DNA of 64,000 nt, taken from NCBI GenBank assembly GCA_047495785.1, contig JBLDXI010000066.1, positions 372,001 to 436,000 of the forward strand. Direction: 5' to 3'. Under the pieces are notes generated by a model. It saw only the letters and a program-made list of their open reading frames with translations, was not told where the DNA came from and made no database searches. Shown here piece after piece: positions 52,501-63,657 of the stretch. The stretch is from Lepidodermella squamata (taxonomy: Eukaryota; Gastrotricha). Position 1 is the stretch's first letter. Every line of letters starts with the position of its first letter. The translations under genes were made by a program, and so were the position numbers.

Positions 52501-52802
52501 GCTCTTTAGTAGTTTAGAAAGCTTTCGAATTTCAAAGGCTGTGTAAACTGCTGTAGGGCAAAAATTGCATAACTTGTGAAGTTTTCACTTTCTGGGCTTT
52601 TACAGGAATTTACAGCGCCCTGGCGAGTGTCTGTAAATCAGTGCCAAGGTGATATTGAATTCCCAGTGTAATTGAGTGGAAGGTACCAATAAAAGTGCGT
52701 TTGTAAAAGGGTGTAAGTCAACATAAGATTTCCAGTGAAATACAGCAGAATACATTGACAGCAATTTACAGCGATTTACAGCGATGAATTTTTGAGTCCG
52801 GG
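48755..52802. mobile_element. Possible non-autonomous element with TTTACAG-rich ends
   Basis: CCCGGACTCAAA at 48755-48766 is perfectly mirrored by TTTGAGTCCGGG at 52791-52802. Both ends contain clusters of TTTACAG/CTGTAAA (48.8-49.9 kb and 52.4-52.8 kb), like subterminal transposase sites. No target duplication is evident and no transposase frame exists; the interior (50.0-52.4 kb) is AT-rich and noncoding. Confidence 0.45.
49555..49870. repeat. Degenerate satellite of about 65-bp monomers
   Basis: About five monomers of the form CGGCTTTACAGACCTxGGCA...GGACTGTAAAATGCTATAGGGCA continue the units in the 417-bp duplication. The TTTACAGAC arm pairs with GTCTGTAAA. Confidence 0.7.
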
Positions 52803-53798
52803 GAGCTGTTAATATATCGCTGCGTTGTTGACGAAGCAGCCGACGCCATAAAAACCATTTTTACACCAAATCACACAACGCGCACAACTAACTAAGGTAC
52901 CTAGAATGCGTCGTGCATCGGGTCCAACTAGTCTAGCTCTCCAACTAGTCGCGGCCCAGTTTTATTCAACTCACTTACTCTCTTTTTTCATTGCCCTCAC
53001 CATCATCGACCTATTGAAATTCTTACTTAGAGCTCTGCTCCTCCCCTGACACTACTTTCAGCGCTGCTGAACGGATGTAACGATAGATGGAAATATGCAA
53101 ACTGTTGATGTTAATAAAGCACTTACCACTTACTGAACCTTTTTATTAGCAATTGGCCTCAATTTCGAACGTAATGTATCAAAATATATCGAACGTAGAC
53201 GCAATTGAAGCCCTGAGACACATTGTTCGTAAAATACCCGTTCGCCGCGTCATTTGCATGAGTGCCAGTTTACGGCCAAGGTCGGAGTTAACTACTACCG
53301 TATTACCGCGCTTCCTACGACATGTCCGTATGTCGTTATGTAATTTCAAGCTTATCTCAGGAAGTGACCCTACACCCTAGGCGTGATGGTTATACCTAGA
53401 ATGGTTATGAAACTACTTTTTGGGGCTTCCTTCTACCGAATCTAGCTTTCGGCTTTGTTGTATCCCAGTGATCTAGTGTGCGCTTGAATGGCTGTACACA
53501 GATGAGTAACGAATTATTTTATTGAAGTCTTCTTTACTTGGGACTATGATTTACTAAATGATCAGCAAATTAAGCATTACAAGTCATTCAACAAAACGAC
53601 TGAAAATCATGGAAACAGAAGCTTATATCTACACGGAATAGAGATAAGGTTAATTCAAAAGTGATTTTGTTATCTATATCGGGGAGCTAAGATTCTAACG
53701 GGGATTGAATGTCTGCAATAAACTAGTAGGCTTATGAGAAGTCCTAGAATGTCGAAACCAATCCGTAATTCAGTCCATTATTCCGCCATCTCACTGGC
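52803..53798. other. Noncoding region
   Basis: No supported gene. AT-rich DNA downstream of repeat-protein gene R2. Confidence 0.35.
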
Positions 53799-54355
53799 TT
53801 ATTGCTCTCTGGGCTTCCCGTTCTTCAACGCATCCTTGAGACCCTTCGCAGCGGCTTTGGAGACGGCCGACGCAGCTCGGGCGGATTCCTCCTCTCTGGG
53901 CTCCCCGTTCTTCAACGCATCCTTGAGACCCTTCGCAGCGGCTTTGGAGACAGCTGACGCAGCTCGGGCGGATTCCTCCTCTCTGGGCTTCCCGTTCTTC
54001 AACGCATCCTTGAGACCCTTCGCAGCGGCTTTGGAGACGGCCGACGCAGCTCGGGCGGATTCCTCCTCTCTGGGCTTCCCGTTCTTCAACGCATCCTTGA
54101 GGCCCTTCGCAGCGGCTTTGGAGACAGCTGACGCAGCTCGGGCAGATTCTTCCTCTCTGGGCTTCCCGTTCTTCAACGCATCCTTGAGACCCTTCGCAGC
54201 GGCTTTGGAGACAGCTGACGCAGCTCGGGCAGATTCCTCTTCTTTTTCGCTAAACACGGTAGCAATCTTTGTTTTGAAAAATAAAATTGAACTTTCTATT
54301 CATAATATACATGGCTCAACCTTACCAGGCATGCTAACAGCAGATAGCGGAACAT
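53799..54355 (-). CDS. Secreted repeat protein R2 (29-aa Ala/Lys amphipathic repeats)
   Basis: Exon 1 (54355-54326, exactly 30 nt) encodes MFRYLLLACL; exon 2 (54266-53799) continues IATVFSE; the intron is 59 bp at the same place as in R1 and R3. The 165-aa protein has five nearly identical 29-aa (87-bp) units: EESAR, then AASAVSKAAAKGLKDALKN, then GKPRE. The 19-residue core is a basic amphipathic helix like many antimicrobial peptides and is followed by Gly-Lys, a C-terminal amidation context. The acidic spacer could neutralise the helix before cleavage. Units differ by few silent changes, so the array is recent or homogenised. Confidence 0.78.
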
Positions 54356-56542
54356 TATCTCAACAATTGAGGAAGACTTTCGAAACGAAAAAAGATGAAA
54401 TGCTGTTTCCTGTCATGAGTTTCACTGAAGTTGCTCTCTGGTGCCAAGGGCACTTGCCAACTAATTCGTCTGCCTAATGCAATTGAAGAATTTGTTTGTG
54501 TCGTTACAGCTGCGCTCACTAAGGCAAAGTGGCGTGTAGGAGCGCGTTTTCTCTTCCTTCTCGTAAGCTTATAATTATTAGGAGATGAACTGGAAAGATA
54601 TCATCACAATTAATAATTTTGTCATTCAGAAGCGTATTTTTCGTGTTTAAGAAGCAATGGACACAAAGAAGTTTAAAAATTTCAATCAATTTTTTCCAAC
54701 TTTTTGTGTTGCAAAATAGATCATGTTTGACCGTTAAAACGTTTGAGGAATGAAATGGTAAATCTCATCGATATCATCCTTCTATTGATCTAAGGAAATA
54801 AATCATGGTTGGAGAGCAAATTGGAGAGCAGCAGATTATCCTGCGATTCAAACGCACCAGAATGAACATTGCTGAAAAGCTTTCTTGTGATGATTATTAC
54901 CGACAATTACGAACATTCAGTCAAAACTACAGTTTGGCATCAGTGTGCGACTTTCAGGGGGGGAGGGGGGATGGGGGGGATCATCCCCCCAGCTCGGCCA
55001 GACGACAAAATGAGAATTTATCCCCCTATTTCGTCAATTTTGAGAGGTTCTGGAGCGTGTTTTAGTGAAAAATCTGCAAAATTTTCTCGCTTCGCGCGGT
55101 TATCCCCAAAACAACTAGTAATTTTGGCAAATACAGCAAAACTCTTTTTTCCATCCCTGGCAGCTCGAGGATCCAAGATCGCACCCTGTTTGGCATCAAA
55201 AAAGTGCCTTAGCCACATGATTGTCCACGAACGCCGCTACAACAGTTCTCCGCAATCTTTTTCCACAGCCGGCATTTTTGGCCGCCGGAAAGGCTTGACT
55301 TGGCCGCAGATACAATCAGATCCTTCTCCGGCCGGTTTGTCGAATGCCAGAACTCCAGATCCAACCAGTTCTTCACTGTATTTAAAAACGAACTTCACTA
55401 CTTATGCCGACTGCTTCTCCGCAACTAACAAAATGATTCCTACGGCGTTAGGCCCTCAGCGATCCTACGCGCATAGAGAACGAAGTGATCTGTGATAAAT
55501 GCCTGTGCGACACAACTTTTATCCATTACGGGCCACAGTTTTATATCGCGGGCAACCCCACAGGGCTCTCGGGGGTCATAACTTTCACTTGAAACTTCAC
55601 TTAACTTCAAATCACGTGAATTGATTAGTTCTTCCTGTTTCCTACTCGAACAAAGATGAGGGACAATATTCAAGATTACCGCTTTGGACCCAGCACACCA
55701 GAGGTTACTAATATATGAGAGCGAAACGAGCTTTAGCTAACGGTATTTTACTGAAATTTTGGTTGAAAATGGTCTAAAATGGGCTGATTTTCGCGTCATG
55801 ATCGAAGAAAACGGGTAGCCGCGCGGTAGTCCGCCGCATTCCAACCATCCTTCGAGAAAAGCTTTATTCCAGCCGCGATGAACTGCTCCACCGAGTTTGT
55901 GGAGCACTGCGCTATTTGATATTACTGAAGTTTTTATGATCTCAGTTGGTCTTTTATGTGGCTTAAATATAACGTTTGAGTCTCATCCTGGAATTTCCCG
56001 ATGTAGCTTTTCATCGCTCAACCGTCAACTGGTATTCGGCGGATTTTACCTCTTTGCAAAAATGACTTTCTAATGTCTTTCAAATACTATCTGATGGGAA
56101 GATTCTCAGAGGAATTAATGACGAACAAAAATAAGAAGAAAAGTGGATTGCTGCTGTAGTCTGCATTGTTATAAGCTATTGTAGGGCTATTGTTATAAGC
56201 TCTCCGCTGCCACCTACTTCACCCGCTCACTCAGTACTGGCGTTTCTCAGCTAGGCTTCGTCATTCTTGTGTAAACGGAAGAACTACTCTTTCTATTGTT
56301 CCAGCTGCTTCGCCGATGCGAATCGGTAGGTCGGAGCTCGATTTCGCTTGTTTCTAATTGCCAGCTATGTTTTAAAACTAGAAAAAACGGCATCAGAGGA
56401 ATTAGGATGCGTTCACCTGAGATAACCCCAAAAAACCGACTTTGCATTAGAATATGTGATGAGCTTATTGCGCAACGAAATATCAATTGATGCGATATGC
56501 GATAAAAAACTACATTTGTTAACACCTTAACTGCCAAAAATA
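54356..56542. other. Noncoding region with low-complexity tract
   Basis: No confident gene. G-rich/C-rich tract at 54956-54990. A 208-codon frame at 54869-55495 lacks family features. Around 56213-56350 lies a degraded copy of the R-family upstream block (GTCATTCTTGTGTAAAC). Confidence 0.4.
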
Positions 56543-56544
56543 TA

Positions 56545-57924
56545 CAGTGCGTTCACTAACTAATATGCCGGTTATTTTTAGAAACAATGAATCACACGCA
56601 CTTCGTCATAGCGATGTTAGCAATTAATGCTTATGAATGGCTAGTTTTATAGCGTCAATTAAACCGATTTGTATACACTGAATGAAATACCATTTCATAG
56701 CCTTATTATTATCACTTGCTACCACTACTATCACTCCCAATTTAACAGCCACTTTAGTTCAATAAAATTTTAGGAGTTTTCTTGTAGCACAGTAACACCA
56801 GGAAAGTTTTACACGTCATTTCGGTAAAATCACTTCCATTTTTAATCAGTTGGCCATGTCTTGCCCCTGATTCTTTGGTGCTCAATATCTGGTTAAGATA
56901 TTACTAGTTACTAGGCAGTCTTTTGACGTAAGAAAGCGGACGTCATCTCTTTACAACATTTAGTTTTGGATCACCTGAGGCGAGGATCTTAGCGCCTACA
57001 GGCATCCGGCTATGGCCATCTTTACTCTAATAATAGCTAATGGCACATTTTGCAAATGGTTCATTCGATTTGATATTTGCGGGCGAGACTGAAAAGTCTC
57101 ATTAATAGAGTGAAACTGCGCAATAAAACGCAAAAGCTAACCAACAGTTGTCCTCTCATTTGCATATATTCACAGTATTCACAGAATTAAAATAATCGCG
57201 TGTTTCAAAAGTGTTGATGATCTCACTTTTTCCCTGAGTTTTTTCGTGCTTTTTATTAATATTTCCATATTAGTCGCGTGCGGATAAAGGTCACGTTTAA
57301 ATTCGAAAGGTAAAATACTATATAGTCTTGCAACCAGAGCATTCAGCCCAGTTGATCCCAAGGCAGTTTTTCATGTAAAGAAACGAGATTTCCCTTTTTT
57401 CTCCTCCAAGAAGGAGGCGCGAAAGCTTAAAATCTTCAATAATAACGACGTTTCCGAAGGTACTCTTTCCGGGCCGAGAAGGCGTGAGGGCATTCAAAGG
57501 ATAGACATCGCGTTTCTCTCAGCTTTAAGAGAAAAACTTGCATTACTTGGGCCACTTATTCATCTATATATAAAATCATTTCGAAAAATAATCCTCAGTC
57601 ATTTGGAATTTTCAAGTATCACATTAATTTTCAGAACTTTCGATTAATAAAATAAAAAAACTGCCATTTTCGTAGAAAGATATTTTCAAGGTAAAAAGAG
57701 TCGCCAAAGCATCACCTGCGAAGAAATAGATAAAGAGGCGATAAAATTCAATTGACGTAAATACTAACGTACGCAATAAGCAATAAAATCAGAAAATACG
57801 TGCGCAATTATCGGTAATAAACGCGAGGCCACTATCTACACGTAAATCGGTCGCAATTGGCAGTAAAACTGTGCTATATATAGGATTCTAAAAATAGCCG
57901 GCATATTAGTTAGTGAACGCACTG
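56545..57924. mobile_element. Tc1/mariner-like MITE, 1.38 kb
   Basis: Inverted ends CAGTGCGTTCACTAACTAAT... of about 38 bp with one mismatch, flanked by TA on both sides (56543-56544, 57925-57926). No transposase frame remains. TA targets and CAGT ends are typical of Tc1/mariner. Its right end abuts a decayed R1-like repeat unit. Confidence 0.85.
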
Positions 57925-57926
57925 TA

Positions 57927-57985
57927 CGTATCACTGACCATTACGCGGGACTCTGAAAGCGCCCAATGATCCAAGCGTCCAAACG
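57927..57985 (-). pseudogene. Decayed R1-like repeat unit
   Basis: In minus sense the last 45 bases before the TGA of R1 align with this stretch (GGTCAGTGA end, TCCCGC, TTTGG), but substitutions create an in-frame stop. No signal exon lies upstream. It is a relic of a fourth family member, next to the mariner-like element. Confidence 0.55.
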
Positions 57986-58029
57986 CAATTCATTGGCCAT
58001 GAACTATGAAATAAACTCAATAAGCATGT

Positions 58030-58145
58030 TGACCCTTTCACGGCGGAATTAGTTATCTGTGGGAGAAACCATATTTGACACCAGTTCTAAGGGTTTTAGA
58101 GGGCCCTGATCACGATTTTGAAACCCGTTTATCTCTATCTATCAC
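58030..58145. repeat. Dispersed repeat, inverted copy near 44.5-44.64 kb
   Basis: ATCACGATTTTGAAACCCGT and neighbouring bases match the reverse complement of 44500-44640. Noncoding. Confidence 0.6.
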
Positions 58146-59618
58146 CGTTAAGGCTGTACACTGGCCGAAATCGCCCTATCGGCCCAGCTGATTTCAGCCG
58201 ATTTTTCAAACACCCTAGTTTCTGTCTTAGATGCTTAGAACATTGGATTTTCAGACTCAAATTGCTCTCGTGGAAGTCCTTAACGATTCCCTTTACTGAA
58301 GTTATCAAAAGGAACCCGTTAAAGCCAGTTTCAAAAATCAGTGTTGAAATCAGTATTCAGCTTTCTCATCTTTTTCATGCGCAGCTGTTTTAGAGCACAA
58401 ATATCTGTATAAGTCCTGGCGGATAGGACGATTTCGGCAGATTTGTTTAAATTTCAATAGCGTCGTCATTCTTAATTTTCAACTCGAAATAATTGACACA
58501 GAGGTCAATGAGACTAAGCGGACACCGTGGTATTTTTTGCTCGTTCAAAAACCGAACTTTTACGGTGCAAAGGTTACCATGTGCCAAGCGACGTTTTTAT
58601 GCGTATAATTTAAGCGATGTGCGCCTAGCTAAATGCATGTAAAATCGACCCATTTTTAAATCAATTTTTAAAAAACTTCATTTTTCTGATTTTTTGATAA
58701 CGTTTATCCTAGTACAACTTTTAGCGCTCTTTCGAACGAGACAAGGCTCGTCAACCTGGGACATTCACAAGGTCATCTAGATATTCGCAAAGTTGGTCAC
58801 AAAATCCCGAAGATCGAAATTTGTCGATTATGTCGGGGCGGAAAGAATTGTCAAAATTAGATCGGAAAATTTCAGAAACAATATTTTCTTTACCAGGATG
58901 GGCTAAGCTGTCGAAATATATAACTTTTGTCCTCATCCGATTTTTGGGAACTTTCTAGGTTTTGCATGGGCATGTTGAAATTAATGCTTTGAAATGATTT
59001 CGCTTTCCTGTGTGACTGTAGATCTCAGCAATCATAGGAAATTATCTCCTGGCTTGGCTGTGACACCAAACGGGAGAGAATGAGCCAATAAAAAGGAAGT
59101 ATATACGAAATATCAATTCCTAGAATATTCCATTCCTTTCCGGCTTTCCGCATTCCGCATTGGAGCTGTTGTGGTTAAAAACCCCGTTTAACTTTAACCC
59201 GGTTAACGTTAACTTCATTGACAGTTTCCATACAATGAATCTTGCCTGCAAAAAATGTTGCTCAGGGCACATTGCTCATTTTGAACGATGAATAATTTAA
59301 AAACCAGATTTTCGTATTACTGTAGAGCGCGATGAGTACATTAGGAATCCGTTGAAAAGACCTTGGTTTTTACAGCTCGTACACCCTTCACATCCCGTGC
59401 CTGGCACCGATCGATCCGCCTTAATTGCCAGAATTGCGGAACTGGAGTCACGGCTTGAAATGTCAAATTTTAATGCCCTATTCCCCTAATCAACACTATT
59501 CCATCACTCTTTTGCTTAGGTTTGATGTGATAATGATATTAAAATTATCGTTTTGATGTGTACATAATCAAATGAACATCATAATATTGCCAAAGTGCAT
59601 ACAGCTAGATCTAATTAA
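58146..59618. other. Noncoding region
   Basis: No gene or repeat that I can support. Confidence 0.35.
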
Positions 59619-59687
59619 GAGAGAATTAAGCCAAGGGAATTGGAGGAATCGGCTCGAGGAAAGAAGAGGAAACCAAGGGAATTATTC
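59619..59687 (+). pseudogene. R3-like repeat relic on the opposite strand
   Basis: In plus-strand sense it reads KPRELEESARGKKRKPREL, about one and a half of the 14-aa units of R3 (60356-61192). No signal exon is visible upstream. A transposed or inverted fragment of the family. Confidence 0.6.
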
Positions 59688-60355
59688 AAATATAATTATG
59701 GAGCGAAAATCCTCGGTCTGGTTCAGCAAAATAGCCTAACAATTTGTTCTAATGAGGGGTAACTGGAAACCCGCCAACATTCACCACACCTTCTTCTCCC
59801 GCCGCTCAACAAACAGCTATCTTGTGATGTTTTATAATTGCAGTCGACTAAAGCCGACAGGGTTGTTGAAGTTTTGGGAGTTCCGTCTTTTTACTGAAGA
59901 CCCGTCGCTCAGTCTTTTGAAGTCTTTTCGAAACGATCGAGCGCCCATGCTAAGGTTAGTTAAGTGAACTACGATAATTTACTCTCGCGAGATCATTCGA
60001 GACTCAGTTTTGACACAATTCTACCCAATCTTCGAATAAGTAACCTATCCTACTAAATGTAACATGCTGAATAGTAAAAACAACAGTAGAGTGTTCTGGA
60101 ATTACCTTTCACCGATTAGGAGTGGTTTGACTCGACTACATCCATACATAGCATAGCCTGAAGTCTGAAGTGAAAGTATTTTTCGTTTTGGCATCTTTTC
60201 ATGCTTCTATAAAATGTATTCGACCATTCAAAAATCCGAGGTAGTTCCGGCCGCTTGCACCGCTCTTTCACCGGTTAATTTGCATGGCCAAATGACGAGA
60301 TCAAGCTATCTTTTCCAACAGAAGAATTCTCTCTTAATTAGTTCTGCGGCTGTAT

Positions 60356-61192
60356 TCACTTTGGCTTCCTCTCCTTTCCTCGAGCTGCTTCCTCTGCTTC
60401 CCTTGGCTTTCTCTCCTTTCCTCGAGCTGCTTCCTCTGCTTCCCTTGGCTTTCTCTCCTTTCCTCGAGCTGCTTCCTCTAATTCTCTGGGTTTCCTCTCC
60501 TTTCCTCGAGCTGCTTCCTCTGCTTCCCTAGGCTTTCTCTCCTTTCCTCGAGCTGCTTCCTCTGCTTCCCTAGGCTTCCTCTCCTTTCCTCGAGCTGCTT
60601 CCTCTGCTTCCCTTGGCTTTCTCTCCTTTCCTCGAGCTGCTTCCTCTGCTTCCCTAGGCTTCCTCTCCTTTCCTCGAGCTGCTTCCTCTGCTTCCCTTGG
60701 CTTTCTCTCCTTTCCTCGAGCTGCTTCCTCTGCTTCCCTTGGCTTTCTCTCCTTTCCTCGAGCTGCTTCCTCTGCTTCCCTTGGCTTTCTCTCCTTTCCT
60801 CGAGCTGCTTCCTCTGCTTCCCTTGGCTTTCTCTCCTTTCCTCGAGCTGCTTCCTCTGCTTCCCTTGGCTTTCTCTCCTTTCCTCGAGCTGCTTCCTCTA
60901 ATTCTCTGGGTTTCCTCTCCTTTCCTCGAGCTGCTTCCTCTGCTTCCCTAGGCTTTCTCTCCTTTCCTCGAGCTGCTTCCTCTGCTTCCCTAGGCTTTCT
61001 CTCCTTTCCTCGAGCTGCTTCCTCTGCTTCCCTTGGCTTTCTCTCCTTTCCTCGAGCCGATTCCTCTGCCACTCTTGCCATGTCGCAAATTACGGCAGCG
61101 ATCTATATTGAAGAATAATTCATTGATGTATATGTCAAGTATTAGGAATATTCGAAACCTACCAAGCACGCCAACAGTAGATAACGGATCAT
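60356..61192 (-). CDS. Secreted repeat protein R3 (14-aa charged repeats)
   Basis: Exon 1 (61192-61163, 30 nt) encodes MIRYLLLACL; exon 2 (61102-60356) continues IAAVICD; intron 60 bp. The 258-aa protein has one EESARGKERKPRE unit followed by about 15 more 14-aa (42-bp) units EEAARGKERKPREA with occasional PRELEE variants. The i,i+4 pattern of Glu and Arg/Lys predicts a long single charged helix; abundant Arg and Lys-Pro-Arg sites could also be processed. It shares SAR, GK and KPRE elements with R2. The signal exon and intron match R1 and R2, so the three are one family despite different repeats. Confidence 0.78.
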
Positions 61193-62514
61193 TTTTACTG
61201 AAATTGATGATGAATTTTGAAACGAAAAAGAACGAAATGCGACGATGATGCTGCATACTTTTATTTTCTTGCTACCGGATGCTCATGTGACTCGTCTCAA
61301 ATAGTTCACCTGCTCGTATAGAATGTTCGTCATTCTTGCGCGAACCAAAAAATAATCTACATATTGTTCTGCCAGCTTGCATGAAAATTGTCAATAGCAC
61401 ATTCATTAAGTGCAATAATATGAACTGAAAAAATGACAAAACCGACGTCGTTTTTTATTATTTTGACGGCTGTGTTTCGACCAAGGTTCATCCTTGTGAA
61501 TTGAAAGATTATGAACAATTTCTGCGAAAGATGAAGCTAGTTCGGCTTAGAAGTAGCTTGGAAACTGGAAGCTCAGGCCCTGTTCATTTCGCATGGTCGT
61601 TACTTTCATTAGACTTATATGTGCTAACCGGAGCATTACCTCAACAATCCAGCCGAACGGACTTGAAGCACACATTAGCATCGAACATCTCAATTTTGAT
61701 TCTTAGTGATAATTGGGATGAGAACCATTGACAAAAATCAACAGCTCTCTCGCCGCTCCTTAAATGATGATAATGATGAGAAATTCTGAATTCGAAATTG
61801 AAATCCGAAACACAGGTTCATATGGATCCTCGATCGAAGCAGCAATGTTCCTATTCTAATGTCCAACGGCATCCGCTAATCATTGAATAATAGATGGTGA
61901 CGCAAAATCAAACAAGAGAACCAAAATTCAGCTATCAGCTTGGAAAATTCATAAGCACTGATAGCAAGTTATGAAATCAATTCTACTTCTTAGCAGTACA
62001 GCTGACTCGCTTCTACAGGCCGCCAGTTTCTGGCACCAGAGCGATCCGGACAAGATTTCAGGTAAATTTTGTTCCCAACGTTTCGAGTCTGATATTTATG
62101 TCTCTAAGTTGACGTCAGAGACCTGAATGGTGTTTTCTGGATAAAAATTGTCGTTCGCCCGGAAAATACACTTTTGCTCGATACAATTTACGAACCTTTC
62201 GATAGCCATTCGATGCCAGCGCGAAAATCCGCCTTAATTTTTTCAATCCTGCCCGCGAAATATTGACATTTGGCATAGAATTCTCTCTTTCGAATGATGA
62301 TAGCGAGACTGTAGGGTGCGAATTAAAGGAATGCTAGGGTGTCGCGGCGCCCCAGCTAGCAGCTCTGGGACCCTAAACATAGGAAGGCTCAACAAACCAG
62401 AGGGGGGGGGCCCTTTGGTTTAATCGGCTGGGTGCTAGAAACCTGCTAGAAAACAACCCAGCTACCGGATCCTACTTCGCACACTGCGAGACTGCATGCG
62501 ATTTCAAGGAAACC
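61193..62514. other. R3 upstream region, otherwise noncoding
   Basis: Contains the shared upstream block with GTTCGTCATTCTTGCGCGAACC near 61330. At 62300-62490 a GC-rich imperfect inverted repeat surrounds a G-run. No other gene is supported. Confidence 0.4.
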
Positions 62515-62634
62515 ATGTCTCCTGGAGCGATTTTCGCCATTGTTCTCGGTTCTATCCTAGCGTTGCTGGGCGTGGCGAAACTGTTCATTGGAATTTGCAG
62601 TCGTAACAAACAAAATTACAAACAGTATTTGTGA
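62515..62634 (+). CDS. Possible 39-aa single-pass membrane microprotein
   Basis: ATG-initiated frame with SPGAIFAIVLGSILALLGVA as a transmembrane helix, then a basic/polar tail ending KQYL. No neighbours or family support; short frames like this arise by chance, though the clean TM plus positive tail is notable. Confidence 0.3.
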   Translation: MSPGAIFAIVLGSILALLGVAKLFIGICSRNKQNYKQYL

Positions 62635-63174
62635 AAAGTTTGAAAAATGATTAATTTCAATATATTGAAGAATTTTTCTGCAAGTAAAGAAATATCCCGT
62701 TCTGTAGCTTTGCGCCTTTTGCTTTTATCATTCATTTAACAGACTCAGCAATACCAAAGCCTACAATTGCGTATTAATGGTTAATGGATTGTTCTTTACT
62801 TATGCGAAACATTTGATGCCCCATCGTAAAATTTGATGAAAAACACGTGAAAAAATACTACACACACTTATAAATTCAGCGCGCACGAGAAAATTCTACA
62901 TCCATATGTTTGCATAACACATGAAATAAGGCATGAATTCAGTTTCAAACCCATGAATTTGGGGAAAAAATTGAGCCCTAAATGGTAGGCTTTTCACTAA
63001 AGCTTATACAACGTGTGCTTAAGTTTCATTCTCTTTCATAAAAGCTTGTAATTCATGGGGTAGATTTTCATTCTTTTATTGCATGTTTTATAACTTTAAT
63101 TCCTCAAATCATCAAGCTAATGACGTTTTCTTCATGGTGACAGGCCTGAAAAACGTTCAGTTTTCAAATGGCTT
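62635..63174. other. AT-rich noncoding
   Basis: No feature supported. Confidence 0.3.
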
Positions 63175-63630
63175 GTGCTAATTGACATGCCTATTGTCAC
63201 CAATAAGCCGAAGAATTGTATCAGAGTTCTTCATGAGATTTTCAACCTGCGAGTTAAGCTATTGCCTGAATTTACAATATCGCGGAAACTCACCGAAGTT
63301 GGGACCAAGAAACTGAAGCTAGATCTCATCAACCGCCAGTTCGTCGTCTACAAGTTCACATGTGGCCAGTGTGACGCTGGAATGACAGCCGGAATGACGG
63401 AGAAGCACCTTCAAGAGCGCGCTGAAAAACATTGGCTGAAGTCAGGCTCGATCGGATAGCATTTGCGCTTACATGAATAGCCTGATGGCTTCAACCTGCA
63501 CGCATGTTTCAAGGTTTTACGCAGTAATGCAGTAACAGATGGGACTGTTTATTGCTTGTTGATAGAGGAAATCAAACTAACATACTCGCAATCAAACGCG
63601 CAATCAGATTATTGAAGCTATATCAGTGCT
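63175..63630 (+). pseudogene. GIY-YIG endonuclease relic of a Penelope-like retroelement
   Basis: The frame contains FVVYKFTCGQCDAGMTAGMT and LQERAEKH, matching the (V)YKxxC..C...YxGxT...L..R..EH pattern of GIY-YIG endonucleases that end Penelope-like elements. The catalytic Tyr/Gly positions are altered (AGMT for YIGxT) and a stop at about 63459 interrupts the region before a C-terminal FKVLRSNAVTDGTVYCLLI remnant. Only the 3' part of the element remains; no reverse transcriptase is present. Confidence 0.6.
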
Positions 63631-63657
63631 ATTCCTAATTTTGCTGTGGAATTACCA

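Noticed and set aside
53734-54477. 247-codon frame opposite R2
   Set aside because: Antisense shadow of the repeat array; the minus strand has the signal exon and splice sites.
54869-55495. 208-codon open frame
   Set aside because: Begins in AT-rich DNA, crosses a poly-G tract, and has no recognisable domain or splice context.
60214-60951. Open frames opposite R3 with repeated Phe/Leu/Pro
   Set aside because: Antisense of the 42-bp repeats, no start context or exon structure.
60356-61081. 42-bp array considered as CRISPR or satellite
   Set aside because: Contiguous units with no spacers, in frame with a signal peptide exon; a coding repeat.
62300-62490. MITE around the poly-G run
   Set aside because: Imperfect hairpins (GCTGGGT/ACCCAGC) are present but no consistent terminal repeats or target duplication could be defined.
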